Shown: one piece after another, positions 37,969 through 49,499 of the stretch
Numbering within the stretch: the first letter of the stretch is position 1
How the letters are laid out: every line of letters begins with the position of its first letter
Assembly: GCA_016712045.1 (NCBI GenBank)
Contig: JADJRV010000003.1
Span: forward strand, 124,001 to 188,000
Source of the DNA: Chloracidobacterium sp.
GTDB lineage: Bacteria > Acidobacteriota > Blastocatellia > Pyrinomonadales > Pyrinomonadaceae
Length of the DNA: 64,000 nt
Direction of reading: 5' to 3'
Position numbers and translations under genes: made by a program
Notes under the pieces: model-generated
Told to the model about the DNA's origin: nothing
What the model saw: the letters and a program-made list of their open reading frames with translations, nothing else
The model's database searches: none

Positions 37969-38850
37969 ATGAAGGATTTCAGGCGTAACAGCCGAGCCAA
38001 GGTTTTGGGACTGTTGGGAAAAGTGCAGCGCTACCAGCTTTTGCTAGCATGCATGGTTATTGTTTTGTGCTTTGCGATCGGCAACGACGTTTACGCTGCA
38101 AAGACCGTCGCTCAGAGACATAAGGATCTCTTGAACGGCCCGCGTAGAAATGTTGACTACTCGGGCGTCATCAGAAAAAAGGTCTATGAGAAACGATACG
38201 GCTCCGATCTTAGCCAAAGGTATCTTATCAATCCGGCAAAAGAGAAACAGAGTTCGATGATATCGGCTCTCGCTTTTCAGGCAGACACTTGTAATCAAAA
38301 CACTTCATTCATTACCGCTCTACCCTTTACCGATACGGGTACTACGGTTGGGGCGACGGACGATTATAATATCCAGGTTGATCCGGTGACCGGTGAACCG
38401 ACCAACTGCCCGAGCCCAACTTGTCAGGCCAATAGCGGAGCATTCCCTGATCGGGGATACGCGTATGCCGGCACAGGAACTGGTCCTGATGTTGCTTACA
38501 AGATCGCTTTTATCCAGCCGACTACCCTGCAGATCACCGTTGACCCGTCAGATGCGGCTCCAAATGCGGACGATCTAGTGATCGTCGTTTACGACGCAAC
38601 CTGCGGTAACGCTCCGAACACGGGTATAGTTCTCGCCGACAATTCCGGAAGCGGTAACCCGCCTGATCTTGCAGATAATTCTGAGCAGGTTACGTTTACG
38701 CTGATGCCGGCCGGAATTTACAACATTGTCATAGATGCTTATTCAGCTGCAGGCGACCCCGTCACAGCCGGTGCATACTCGATCGATGTGAGATGTGTGC
38801 CAAGTCAGGCATGTCGCACTCCGGGATATCTTGCCCCGCCGCGACGTTAG
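37969..38850 (+). CDS. Secreted hypothetical protein with PPC-like beta domain
   Basis: A 293-residue exported protein. An unusually long basic N-terminus leads into the signal helix YQLLLACMVIVLCFAIGNDVYA. A Lys/Arg-rich segment (residues 43-90) follows, and then a beta domain with PFTDTGTTVGATDDYN, GPDVAYKIAFIQPTTLQITVDPS and YNIVIDAYSA. This pattern resembles bacterial pre-peptidase C-terminal (PPC) domains, but without an attached protease here. Six cysteines in the mature part suggest disulphides. The ribosome site AGGAGAG precedes the ATG. The function is unknown. Confidence 0.75.
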   Translation: MKDFRRNSRAKVLGLLGKVQRYQLLLACMVIVLCFAIGNDVYAAKTVAQRHKDLLNGPRRNVDYSGVIRKKVYEKRYGSDLSQRYLINPAKEKQSSMISALAFQADTCNQNTSFITALPFTDTGTTVGATDDYNIQVDPVTGEPTNCPSPTCQANSGAFPDRGYAYAGTGTGPDVAYKIAFIQPTTLQITVDPSDAAPNADDLVIVVYDATCGNAPNTGIVLADNSGSGNPPDLADNSEQVTFTLMPAGIYNIVIDAYSAAGDPVTAGAYSIDVRCVPSQACRTPGYLAPPRR

Positions 38851-38938
38851 GGATCTGTAAACTTAATAGTTTTTAAGTATTTGATGAATTTTTCAGCCTG
38901 TCGATCGACGGGCTTTGAGTAAAGGGAGTAGGATTTTT

Positions 38939-39871
38939 ATGAGGTTTCAACGCATCCTTTTGGCATCTATCGGTGCCTTGCTTTTCACCGCGGTTTTTTC
39001 TATCAACGGCCGCGCTGAAACGATCTTCGGCATCCAGACTACTAGTAGCACTGGTGATACAGTTACCGCCTTGGTTCGATTTGACAGCGCAACCCCGGGA
39101 ACTATTACAACTATCGGCCCCATGACAACGGGACTGGTTGCGGGTCACACGGTTCGCAGTATCGATTTCCGGCCGTCAAACGGCCTTTTGTACGCAGTCA
39201 GTTCAAACGGTACAGCTTGTCAGCTTTACTCGGTTAGCACAACCACCAGCCAGCTTTTTCCGATCGGGGGTGGCTTTACATTACCATTTGCTGACGCTAA
39301 TAACCGCGTTGAGATGGATTTCAATCCGGTCATCGATGCGATTCGTATATTGACGGGTGCTAATTTAGATGGCTCAAGCAATCCGGTTGTTAATAACTTT
39401 ACTCTCAATCCGAATACCGGTGCGTTAACCAACCAGACACCTCTTAATTATGTCCCCGGTGACCCAAATGCAGGATTGGCCAATATGGAATTGGCGGCCG
39501 CGGCCTATACAAATCCAAGTGCCGGAGCTACCACATTATATGGCTGGGATTGGTCGGTGGATTCGATCGTGAGGATCGGCAGCCTTGGCGGCACACCAGA
39601 CAGTCCAAATACTGGTAGAATGACGACTGTAAGAAACGGTGGATTCCTCACGTCTTCAAATGGACGCGGAATAGGTATGGATTATGGGCCATCTGGAACG
39701 CTTTATATCACTAAAGACAATGCCGCGAACACTAATATGGGTCTTTATACATATGTTCCGGAAACAGGACTCGGAGTCAACCCCGTTCTCGTTGGAAATT
39801 ACGGCATTTTCATTTCGGATATTTCAGTTCAGCGGCCTCCAACCGCGGCCGGAGTTACGCCTGATCTTTGA
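38939..39871 (+). CDS. Secreted DUF4394 protein
   Basis: A 310-residue exported beta-propeller-like protein. The ATG at 38939 follows an AAAGGGAGTAGG ribosome site; the frame also opens at a TTG eight codons earlier, which is less likely. The signal peptide (RILLASIGALLFTAVFSINGRA) precedes DUF4394: FGIQTTSSTGDTVTALVRFDS, IDFRPSNGLLYAVSSNG, then NRVEMDFNPVIDAIRIL. The GLNYVPGDPN- and ATTLYGWDWSVDSIVRIGSLGG-like steps are typical. DUF4394 has no assigned function. The neighbouring 37969 gene is also secreted. The alpha-2-macroglobulin gene converges on it with a five-base gap. Confidence 0.85.
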   Translation: MRFQRILLASIGALLFTAVFSINGRAETIFGIQTTSSTGDTVTALVRFDSATPGTITTIGPMTTGLVAGHTVRSIDFRPSNGLLYAVSSNGTACQLYSVSTTTSQLFPIGGGFTLPFADANNRVEMDFNPVIDAIRILTGANLDGSSNPVVNNFTLNPNTGALTNQTPLNYVPGDPNAGLANMELAAAAYTNPSAGATTLYGWDWSVDSIVRIGSLGGTPDSPNTGRMTTVRNGGFLTSSNGRGIGMDYGPSGTLYITKDNAANTNMGLYTYVPETGLGVNPVLVGNYGIFISDISVQRPPTAAGVTPDL

Positions 39872-39876
39872 TAGTT

Positions 39877-42800
39877 TTACTCAACCCTCACAAAGTCAGT
39901 TCCTGTTCTTCCAAAGGTCTCAGGGTGATACATCTCTTCGGCTTTGGCAGGTGGCACTACGAACTGCCCCGGCGTTGTCGCCCTTGCGACGTATGAGTAG
40001 TTATAGACGCCTTCCCATAATAGTCCGGTAAATGCCTCGGCTCGCTCATCTCTAAAGTTCTGATGCTCAAACCAGTTCTGTCTCCACCACCAAGAGTTGT
40101 ATCCGTACGACCGGCTCCCCATCTCGATTACCGATGTATTGGCATTTGTGTCCGCCGGTATCGCCTCTGTCACCGCGAGGCTCGGGTTAAGTATCTCAAG
40201 TCCCGCCGGCAGCGGATCGACCAGTGCGACGTGATAACGCCGTGCCTGTGCGACCATGGTCAGCCTTACGCGAACTCTCGCTCCGGCTTTGATCGTCCAG
40301 CTGCCGTCAGCATTTTGCTTGACGTCATCCTTATTATCGACCGCCTCGTATTTACGCAACACCGTAAAGCCATAATCCGCCGGATCGAGCTTTGAGGTTC
40401 TTAGGAGCGTATTTCATACCGATGCGGTAATACAGGCGTCCTGCTCCCTGTTTGTCGATGATCAGGTTCGACGTTCCACCCTGTTCCGTCAGGTACGACA
40501 TCGGTATATTGAGCTGGTTCGAGTCGATCGAACGTCCCTTAAACGCCTCTTCGCCAGCGTATGTATTTCCAAGCCAGATCCGCGTCACAAAATCAGGCGT
40601 GACCTTTTCAAAGGCGTTGAAATACTTGTCGAGTGCGAGCAGGATAAAGACATTCTCCTGCGTATTCGACCACGCTCCCTTGGTGCGGTGATCGAGCAAT
40701 CCGCGAACGAGCTTAGGAATAAGGTCGTTCTTAGGATCAGCTTTGATCATCGCTTCGAGCAGCACGCCGTCGGCACGGCGGTTCGAATACATAATGAGCC
40801 ATGCACCATCACCGTAGTTTGTGACAAAGTTTGCCGTCGCAGCGGTTTCGGTGGTGCGGTTCATCAGATGCCGGATGATCGCATCGGTCTCGACCTTCGA
40901 TCCGGGATCGTTTGCCAGCACCGACAATACCCAACCAAGTGCCTCAAAAGGCATCTTCTCGATCGTTGCTTCCGCAAGCAGTTTTTTGGTTTTCACTACA
41001 TCCTTGTCACCCATCATGTCGCGGATATACAAGGCATACGCCGAGATGGTCCAGCGAACCTCTGGCGAGGTCTTATACCACTCATCGTAATGCTTTTCTA
41101 CGTCCTTTAGATACGGTTTGACCTTCGCGATCATCGTATCGGGCACCTTGTACCCTTTTGCTTTAGCGAGGGCCAGAGCGTGGGCTACGTGGACCGTAAG
41201 GAACGGATACTCGTATCGCTCCTTATCGCGTTTCCACAGCCCAAAGCTGCCGTCATTTCGCTGGCGCGATTGCAGTATCTCGATGTCGCGGGCAAAATAG
41301 CCCTCGAGCTTTTTGGCATCCGGCATATCCTTTGCCTTAAATGCACCCAGCACATCACGCATCGCGGCGATCGAGATCATTCGCGATGAGATCTGCTCCG
41401 AGCAGGCATAAGGATAATTTGTCAGATAGAGGAACGCATCGGTCAGCTCTTGCAGCTGAGTCGAAGAGGTCGTCACCTCAAGCCCGCCAAATTGCGGATA
41501 AACATCGCCCGGAGTTTGTACTGGCTGGACGATCGCTCCGTTTTGATCGGTCGTGCCGTAGGTCGCAAATGCCTCGGTTGTCGCCGGCGTCCATACCGGC
41601 AGCGAGATCTCGGCTGCGTCGCTAAATTTGCCGGACGTGACCGCAAACTGGAACCGCGCGGTTCCCGCCTTCATCGCCGATACCGGGAATCGCACCTCGG
41701 CACGGTCATTGGCTTTGACGACAACACGCTTGCCGTTGCCGCCCGTCAGGTCCGCGTTGGTCGCGCGGATCGCGACATCGACCGCCATGTCTTTGTCAGT
41801 CTGATTTTGAACTACAACAGGCAATTCGACCTTGTCGCCAAAGTTCATAAACCTCGGAGCGCTTGGCCGAACCATCAACGGCTGTTTTGCCGTTATAGTC
41901 GATTCCGATTTACCAAACCGACGTCCGGTATCGACCGACACCGCCGTTATGCGGTACCGCGTCAGATTGTCAGGCAGTTTGATATTGATAACCGCACGGC
42001 CGCTCGAATCTGTTTTCACCGTCGGTGAGAACAACGCCAACGCGTTGAAATTCTGCCGCAGAGCTATCGGAGTTTCGTCGGGCTGATTTTGCGACTTCTC
42101 CTCATCCGCGCCGTCCATTGCAAATCGGTCATCGCGTTCGTTGGCGGTCTTTTTCAAAGCTAATGATGAGACCGGCTTAGGTGCAGGTGAACCACCCGAA
42201 GCACGTCCGGTCGCAAACCCTGATTCCTGTCGGCTTTCTGTGACCAGATCTACAGCCGGTGGCGGTTTTTTTACATCATCCGGATTCGCAAGCAAAATAT
42301 CTTTGCGCAAATGATAGTCCGTCGTTCCCGTCGAGCGTGCCGTATAAAACGTGCTCATTGGATCAGCGATCGTGTATCGAGACAATGCGAGCACGCTCTC
42401 GTCAACAACGATTATCGCTACCTCACTATTCGCAACAGGTTCGCCGCGATTGTCCTTGACATCAACATTGACCTTGGTCTCGCCGCCGGGGGCAAGCGTT
42501 TTGTCCACGGGGTCAGCGGTGACGGTCAATTTACGCGTCGCTGTCGATATGGCCAAATTGATATTGCCGGTCGCAAACGCCGGACGTTTCGCAAGTTTTG
42601 CGTCCACCTCGCCCTTGTCGTTTGTCCGCGGGCTTGCGCCGACGAGATCGACCTGTGCCGTTATGTTTGGCAGATATTTCTCATCCAGAGGGATCTTGAG
42701 CGTCATCGACGAATCTTTCATCGTGAACCTTTCGGTCTTAACGATACCGTCACGACGAAGCGTCAGCACACCCTCAGACGGTGTGAACGGCGAGATGACA

Positions 42801-45800
42801 AGCAGCTCTGCCACATCGCCGGGAGCAAAATCTTTCTTGCTCGGGATGATCTGCACCTCTTCCTGCTCGACGTTGCGTTTCGGAGGCGTTTTACCGCCCG
42901 GAACCCAAACGGTCAGTTCGCTCTCGTTAAACCGCTCCTTGTCGTCCATCACCGTCGCAGTGATCGTGTAGCGGCCGCCCTGTTTGGCGACAAACTCGCA
43001 TTTCTGCTCTTTGTCAGTTGATTTGACGGTGCAGTTTTGCTCGTCCACCGTCTCTTCTTTCCACGCACCTTTATCAAACGTCCAGTCTTTCAAAACTGCC
43101 TTGATCTCGGCGTTACGACCAGCTTGCAGGTTGCCGTCGATGTCAGAAACGATCGAATCGATCTGGATCTTTTCACCCTTTTGGACAAATGTCCGAGGCG
43201 TCTTAATCCCGACATACAGCGCCGATGGATGTACCAACAGCGAGGTCGAGCTCGACCAAGTCTGGCGGTTGACATCCATTACGGATGCCGCCGCTGAGAT
43301 CGTGTAAGGCCGTGCGGGTTTGACCGATTCAAAATCGACCTTGAGCAAATGCTTACCACTCGCGTCAGTCACGCCTTTGAATGACTGTGAACTGCCGCCG
43401 CCATAGCCGCCTCGACCGCCATATCCCTCATCATAGCGTCCCCACCACGGCGTCCAAGTGCCAAACGTGTAATCGCCGCGATTTGGCGGTGTGTAGTTTG
43501 TAGGTGATGCGGTGACCGTCCAGTTAGCGTCCGCATTTGCGAGGCCGCCACCGGCGTAATATTTTGCATCGACCGAAACAAGAGCATTACCGCCGACAAA
43601 GAACGGAGCCTCGGACGCGACTTTGGTCGAAACCTCAAACTCAGGCCGACGAAATTCTTGTATCTGGAATTGATGCGAATAAGTCGCACCCGAGATATTT
43701 GAATTTGTTGATAGATCGATCCGCGCATACCCAAGATTTGCGTTGTCGGGCAGAGCAAATTTGAAATCGAATGCTCCGAAAGCGTTAAGATTTGCCGTGC
43801 CTTTTGCGATCTCGTTATTACGGGGATCTTTGACCGAGTAGGTCAAACCGTTTGCTGCATCACCGAGAGCCTCGACATTGCCGAGTTTGCCGGCCGTCAA
43901 CTTACGGATGTAGCCTTTGACGGCGACCTCTTCTTTTGGCTTGTACATCTTGCGGTCGTCAAAAACGAACCACCGCAGCGAATCCACCTGCCCTTTTTTG
44001 TACCAGTTGCCGTTGTCCTGCCAGTAATACTCTGTATTTTCGGGCAAGAAAGCTGTATCTCGACCGCGTTTTGCGATAAGCAGATTCTGACCCTGTTTAG
44101 GAGGCGAATCGGGCAACTGCAGCCGCAGAATGCCGTTCTCACCGGTCTTATTTGTCTGTGCTTCAGAAACCGTTTCAGTGGTTCCGGCAGTGCCATCGGT
44201 GTCTATCGACTCGATCTCACCCGCATTTGGCCCGCGTGATCCAAAACTGGTTATCCAGTTCCAAGCTCGTTCCAAATATCCTGTCTCTTGTCTCTCGTCT
44301 CCTGTCTCCTGTCTGCTTACTGCCTTGCCGTTCGGAAAGATCGACAGGTCAACGCCCGCGAGCGGTTTCCCGGTCTTGAGATCGGTCGCAAAACCAATTA
44401 GCTCGGTGTTATCGACAAATGCATCAAGTCCGATCTGCGTCGCTTGTAGCCACGTAAAGATGCGTGTGCGGTCATATTTGTCTTTGCGGATCGTCGGCTC
44501 GATATCGACAATTACGTTGCCAAACCCTCCGCTCAATGCCCTCGCCAGATCAATACGTGTCTCGACCATCTCGTCGGGCTTGCTCGCAACATTGACGATC
44601 TCGTCATACACAAGCCGTCCGGGTATCGCCGGACGTTTGCCGTCGTCATAATTGATATGCCGAACATAATCCTGAAACTGTCGCCAATTGCTAGGCTCAA
44701 CCGTGTACATACGCACCTTGACGGCGTTTTGATTGGTCGAATAGATCGAGAATGTCGGTTTTGCCGTCGGGTCGAGCACGGTCATAAAACCGCCCTGTGC
44801 ATACAAGCTCTTTTCGGCTTGTCCGACCTTGATAGTCGCCGTTGCGGGTTGCCCCAACGCCTGGCCAAAGATGTCTGAAACGCTGCTGTCTATCGTGACC
44901 TTATATGTCGTGCGGCCTTTTTTATAGCCGGTGATATACACGTAATTCCCAGACGGATAGATCGTCAACCCCTCGACCGCTGGCTCGACCTTTATCATTT
45001 CTTTGTTAAATTTTGACGCCTCGATCGCGTTGTTAAATTCGAGATACCACGATTCAAAAGGCGAGCAATTTTTGTTGTCACGCCATCCGCAATAGCCCGC
45101 ACTAAATTTGAGCGGGCTGTATGTCTGAAAGCTAAAACTCTGTGCGGCGAGACTCGTCAACGGCCCTTCGGTGGATGGCGTTCCCTTTTCGACAACGACC
45201 GAAATTGACGCCGCCGACGGCAGAGCGTTGTCGGGCAATCCGTCAGAATTTAATGCACGAAACACGACCCAACGTCGCGGTTGTGCTTGTTTTGAGTAAT
45301 ACGAGATACTCGTGTCCTTATCGATCTCGGCCTGCGTCGCAAGCCTCAACGGCAGACGTTTTCCCTGCCCTGTGACATTGATCGTTTTTAGCACTGCCTC
45401 AGGATTTATTTCCTGATCAAACTGGACATACATCAATGCGTCACGCCGCGTGATGCCGCCATTGGGCATCATCGTCTCGACTTTGGGCGGTGGCGTCGTA
45501 AATGTCCAGACGACATTTTTCGCGAGCACCTGTCCGGTAGCCGATTTGGTGCCGGCGGGCACGCGGGCGGTAAATTTTGTCGCCATCGGGAAACGCTTTG
45601 TCGTGTCAAACATCAGCGTCTTTGTCCCGAGCCAACGCCAGCGTCCCTCGACCTGCGGCGAAAGTTCGACGGGCGCATATTTAGCCGCATCTTCCTGCGA
45701 CGTCACAGCAACCATCGGCTGCGAAAATGTCACACTCAGATCCGGTGCAAGCGGAACCTCGCCTTCTGGTGAAAAACGAATAACTTCGAGAGCATTTGAG

Positions 45801-46186
45801 TTTTGATTTACGTTCGGCGGATTTCTCATCTCATCCGACGGAAACTTTACGGGGATCCTGTTGCCGGTTTTAGGCGCGGGTAAGCTTCCGATCCGCTTTG
45901 CAAACTCGGTCTTATCATCTGTTGCAGGCTTTATTTCGGGGATTCGTTTTAACAAATTGCTCGCATCGCCTTCGGAGAGCGGATCGGTTGCCGCAAGCGC
46001 CTGTTTCTCGCGCTGTTCGGCCCCCTCGACGCCTTCGCTCAAGCGAAATTTGAGCCCGGCCGGCAAGTCTTTCTGCTTTTGTTCCATTGTCTTTCCAAGA
46101 ACCTGTCCGTGAGCGACGAGGCTCGCGGGAGCAATATAGCTCAGATAAATAGCGATTACTACGAACCAGGAAATAAGTTTTTTCAT
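39877..46186 (-). CDS. Alpha-2-macroglobulin family protein (frameshifted near C-terminus)
   Basis: A protein of about 2100 residues predicted to trap proteases in the periplasm. A signal peptide (MKKLISWFVVIAIYLSYIAPASLVAHG) precedes many macroglobulin beta domains, an IFTWLQATQIGLDAFVDN segment, and the A2M core. The thioester-type motif CSEQ lies near residue 1594 in NYPYACSEQISSRM, so the covalent trap may be present. An alpha-alpha toroid follows. The frame is lost at TTT 40391-40393 (one extra base). LDPADYGFTVLRKYEAVD and the receptor-like end continue to 39877. About residue 630 holds an in-frame repeat insertion (RQETGDERQETG). The usual partner pbpC is not adjacent. The ribosome site AGGAAGA precedes the ATG. 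Confidence 0.9.
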
Positions 46187-46278
46187 TATGATAATCTTCC
46201 TAAAAAATGATCTCGCAGAGAAGATCGAGACTTCTCCCTGCTTTTGGAACGCACCGGACCGACATATCTTGCGTGTAA

Positions 46279-47629
46279 TTAAAACCCTTCAAGTATCGCA
46301 AGTGCAGTTTCCCCACCGCCCGAGCTTATATTCACAAGCGAGCCAGCGGCCAACCGGACCATCCCGCCCTCTACAACCCCCTGAAAAAGAAAAGGGTCAA
46401 AATCGACGGTCAAAGATCGTAGACGGGCTTCGCCGTTCTCAAACATCGGAATATCCGTCTTTTCGACCGCGACCCGCTCCTGAACCACATATCTCGCTGC
46501 GACCGCACTTTCGATAGCGTCGTCCCACTCGGAAACGGTACTTTCCCACCCAAAATTGATACCCTTGCCGCCGTAATCGTCATTTGGTTTGAGCACAAAA
46601 CGATTCCGTTCTTTGCGGATAAAGTCTATAAGGTCAACAGAATGCCTCCATAAGTCGTGTTTCCGTATTTTACATTTCGTGTCCAGGGCACGTGACGTGT
46701 GATCGCGTCGATCTGGGCGTCAGTAAACAAGCCTCGGTACCGCTCGTCCGTAAGGATGGCAAAGCTTGCCTTTTTGTGGGGCACCTTAGAGCGGAACGAG
46801 TTTGCCATACAAACGGCTCCGTCCTCGCATGCTCGGTAAACAGGGTGCTCCTCGTCAAACCGGTCAAGAAATTCGTGAATTATCACACGCTTGAAAAACA
46901 CGTCTATCTCAAAATCATCCGACATCAGAACGCCGTTTTCGTACACCATGAATGTTGGATCACAGATCTTTGTCCGATATCCGCTCGCCTCAAAGTGCTC
47001 TTTCAGAATCTCAAACTCAGCGCCTGTCGAGACTCCGTCCCAGTCAACGATCGCGATATTCGGAGTAGTTTTCTTGCCGCCGAACTCACGGTAGGATCGG
47101 TCAAGCACTTCGAGCAACCGTATGTGAGGCTGCGGATAATGGTGAAGGTTATCGGCAAGGAACCGATTTACTATCGGAACATTGGTAAAAAGCCGCTCTA
47201 ACGCAGCCTGATCACCAATGCCAGCAGGATTCTCGCCATTGTATTCTAGGAAAGCAAAGCCGTCCGCCGACAAGAAAGTGTCGAGACGGCTATTGACGGA
47301 AACGTCGAGATATCCGGGATCGAGTCTCGCCCAGCGGGTCTCTTTTCAGACATCCCCAATTCAGCAAGAATGTTGTCGTCCTTGAGCGCGGCTGCCGTCA
47401 CTGAGCCAAATGCACTGAAGAGCAGAGCCGCAGCCTGCCGGATCGCGTTGTATCTTGATTCAGCGAGAAAATAGGGCCGGAGAAATGGGCATATCGAGCG
47501 GTCGCCGTGCAATATGCCGGATTCGCGTTGAATGGCGGTCAGTTTTTCAAACAGACTCGTGTCAAAACGATGTTCTTTCAGTAATTGCTGATCGAGCTCG
47601 GCAATAAGATTTTGGAAAGGTCCTGACAT
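46279..47629 (-). CDS. Circularly permuted ATP-grasp ligase-like protein (two frameshifts)
   Basis: About 450 residues over three frames: from ATG 47629 (ribosome site AAGGAAAAGA) to a break near 47340, from there to about 46650, and on to 46279. Between the breaks ETRWARLDPGYLDVSVN and LSADGFAFLEYNGENPAGIGD join, then RFVLKPNDDYGGKGINFGWE continues the ATP-binding part and YVVQERV and LVNISSGGGETA close it. The EYNGENP segment and late nucleotide loop resemble glutathionylspermidine-synthase-like ATP-grasp enzymes, which make amide bonds. The substrate is unknown. The same fold class in E. coli (yjfC) lies beside a PspA gene, as here. Confidence 0.7.
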
Positions 47630-47738
47630 TCTTTTCCTTAGTTTAACGCGGTTAATTTACTGTAAACCACTTACTGAAAAAAACCCAATTTTGTCCGCTT
47701 CGAATTATCCCAATTTCTCTTCCCTTAACAAATTTTCC

Positions 47739-47747
47739 TGTTATACT
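47739..47747 (+). promoter_or_regulatory. Extended -10 element upstream of the PspA gene
   Basis: TGT-TATACT forms a TGn-extended -10 box about 94 bases ahead of the PspA ATG. No sigma-54 GG/GC pair was found near it, unlike enterobacterial psp promoters. Confidence 0.4.
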
Positions 47748-47840
47748 GATTGCGGAAAATGCAACTTTAGCCAATTGCGCATCGTAAGGAATTTGGCGAA
47801 TAGTTGTTTAACTACAATTTTTGAGGAGCAGGTAGGCAAA

Positions 47841-48599
47841 ATGGGACTTTGGCAGAGAATAACGAGAGTTTTCAGAGCGGGAACGGGTGCGGCGTTAGAC
47901 AGGATCGAAAACCCTGAACTCGTACTGCAGCAGACGATACGCGATATGCGGGACCGTGTGCCGGAATTGAATAATTCTGTCGCGCAGGTAATGGCGACTG
48001 AACGGCTTTTGATCAAGAATCACGAAAACCTTGAAAAACAGGTTGTCGATCTAGATTCCAAGATCAAAGCGTCGGTCAAGATGGGCCGCGACGATATCGC
48101 GACCGCATACATCGGACAGTTGCAACAGGCTCAGGTCGACCTACAGCGAACTCAGGCTCAAAAAGAGCAGGCCGAACTTTCTTCAAAACAAGCTCTTAAG
48201 GCCCGGGATAATTACGTCCTCAACATGAAAAAGCGCACCGCCGAGGCGATGCAGCTTATCAGTGCGGCTAAACAGGCGAAATTGCAAGAGCAGCTTGCTC
48301 AAACGATGGACACCTTTAACATCGGCGACGATGCATCGACCTTTAACGAGATGCGTGAAAAGATCGACCGCCGCGTTGCGGCCGCCGAGGCCAAATTGCA
48401 GCTTGGGTCATCCACCGTTGACGCCCAGATGCAGGACATCGAGCGTGAGGCGATGGACATCCAGCTACAGGACAAACTGCTCGAATACAAACAGTCGATG
48501 GGTATGCTCGGGGCGGGTTCGCCCGATACCAAGCAGATCGGCGCAAGTAAAGACGGTGACGTTTTGGACGTTGCAAACGAAACAGGCCATTCGAACTAG
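47841..48599 (+). CDS. PspA/IM30 (Vipp1) family membrane-remodelling protein
   Basis: A 252-residue ESCRT-III-like protein that coats and repairs the inner membrane. The amphipathic first helix MGLWQRITRVFRAGTGAAL and the motif ENPELVLQQTIRDM are classical. Long helices with AQVDLQRTQAQKEQAEL follow. A C-terminal tail of about 20 residues is disordered. The ATG at 47841 has the ribosome site GAGGAGC; a longer open frame upstream has no such site. The partner psp genes (pspB, pspC, pspF) are not adjacent. It is followed 48 bases later by a membrane coiled-coil protein in the same direction. Confidence 0.92.
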   Translation: MGLWQRITRVFRAGTGAALDRIENPELVLQQTIRDMRDRVPELNNSVAQVMATERLLIKNHENLEKQVVDLDSKIKASVKMGRDDIATAYIGQLQQAQVDLQRTQAQKEQAELSSKQALKARDNYVLNMKKRTAEAMQLISAAKQAKLQEQLAQTMDTFNIGDDASTFNEMREKIDRRVAAAEAKLQLGSSTVDAQMQDIEREAMDIQLQDKLLEYKQSMGMLGAGSPDTKQIGASKDGDVLDVANETGHSN

Positions 48600-48647
48600 G
48601 AGTAATAACAAACGCGGCGACGCACATCTGCATCTAGTTAGTTTGAT

Positions 48648-49499
48648 ATGGCTGATATAGCAAAATACCGGCAGGACATCGATAAATTTAATTCGAGCTA
48701 TGCCAAATCGGCTTTAAAGGAACCGGTAAATTTCTGGGGCCTCGCCGGTTTTGCCGTCGCCGCGGCTTACACGGGTAGTGTCATACCTCTGCTGATCGCC
48801 CTTATTTGCGAAGCCATTTATCTTGTTACTGTGCCAATACTGCCTGCATATCGCCGAATGGTCAACGCCCGCGAAAAGGAACGTTTGCTCAAAGCACACA
48901 CCGCCGGACGCGAGGCTCTGATCAAATCATTCACACCCCGCGAACGCGAGGCCGTGGAGTATCTTCGCTGGCTTAAGAATAAGATCCAGGACAATTATCA
49001 CAAGTTCACGGGAGCGGGCCAGCTACCTAGCAACCTCAAGGCTCTTGACCAGCGTTGGGAAGATTTCGTCGATCTGCTCGACACCTATCGCCGACGTAAA
49101 CAGCATCTTAAATCGATAAACCGTCAGGCTGTACACAACCAGCTGTCGCAAGCCTTTCGCTCAATGGAATCGACGACGGACGAAAAGACCAAGCGTATTC
49201 AGCAGACAAATGTCGAGATATTAAAACGGCGTGTCGCTTCGTTTGACGAGATCGAGCGGAGCGTCAAACTTGTCGAAGGGCAGCTACAGTCGATCGAAAA
49301 TTTCTTTAGTTATCTCAACGACGAGATCGTCACGATGAGCACGCCGGAGAAATTCTCGCTGCTTGATTTTGAGCAATTGAGCGATTCGATCGCAATGACT
49401 AAACAGATGCTCGATGCCACCGCCGATGAGGTCGGTGCCCTCGATGCGTTTAACCGCGAAATGGGCAATCTTGAACTGCTGCCCGGAATGAAATCCTGA
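48648..49499 (+). CDS. Membrane coiled-coil protein next to PspA
   Basis: A 283-residue protein I do not recognise. One or two membrane segments lie at about residues 28-65 (NFWGLAGFAVAAAYTGSVIPLLIALICEAIYLV, only partly written here). A long helical region with many charged residues follows (LKAHTAGREALIKSFTPRE, then YRRRKQHLKSIN and KTKRIQQTNVEIL), likely coiled coil. There is no ribosome site; TAGTTT lies nine to four bases before the ATG. It probably forms a pair with PspA because it follows it closely and both are membrane-linked helical proteins. Confidence 0.7.
   Translation: MADIAKYRQDIDKFNSSYAKSALKEPVNFWGLAGFAVAAAYTGSVIPLLIALICEAIYLVTVPILPAYRRMVNAREKERLLKAHTAGREALIKSFTPREREAVEYLRWLKNKIQDNYHKFTGAGQLPSNLKALDQRWEDFVDLLDTYRRRKQHLKSINRQAVHNQLSQAFRSMESTTDEKTKRIQQTNVEILKRRVASFDEIERSVKLVEGQLQSIENFFSYLNDEIVTMSTPEKFSLLDFEQLSDSIAMTKQMLDATADEVGALDAFNREMGNLELLPGMKS

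Noticed and set aside
38880..38930. Possible terminator or riboswitch before the DUF4394 gene
   Set aside because: The CCTGTCGATCGACGGG palindrome is short and lacks a T run or known riboswitch features.
42311..43021. Long plus-strand frames inside 39.9-46 kb
   Set aside because: They are Arg-rich shadows of the alpha-2-macroglobulin gene on the other strand.
47640..47840. Sigma-54 promoter for PspA
   Set aside because: No TGGCAC-N5-TTGC pair was found; only an extended -10 box is visible.
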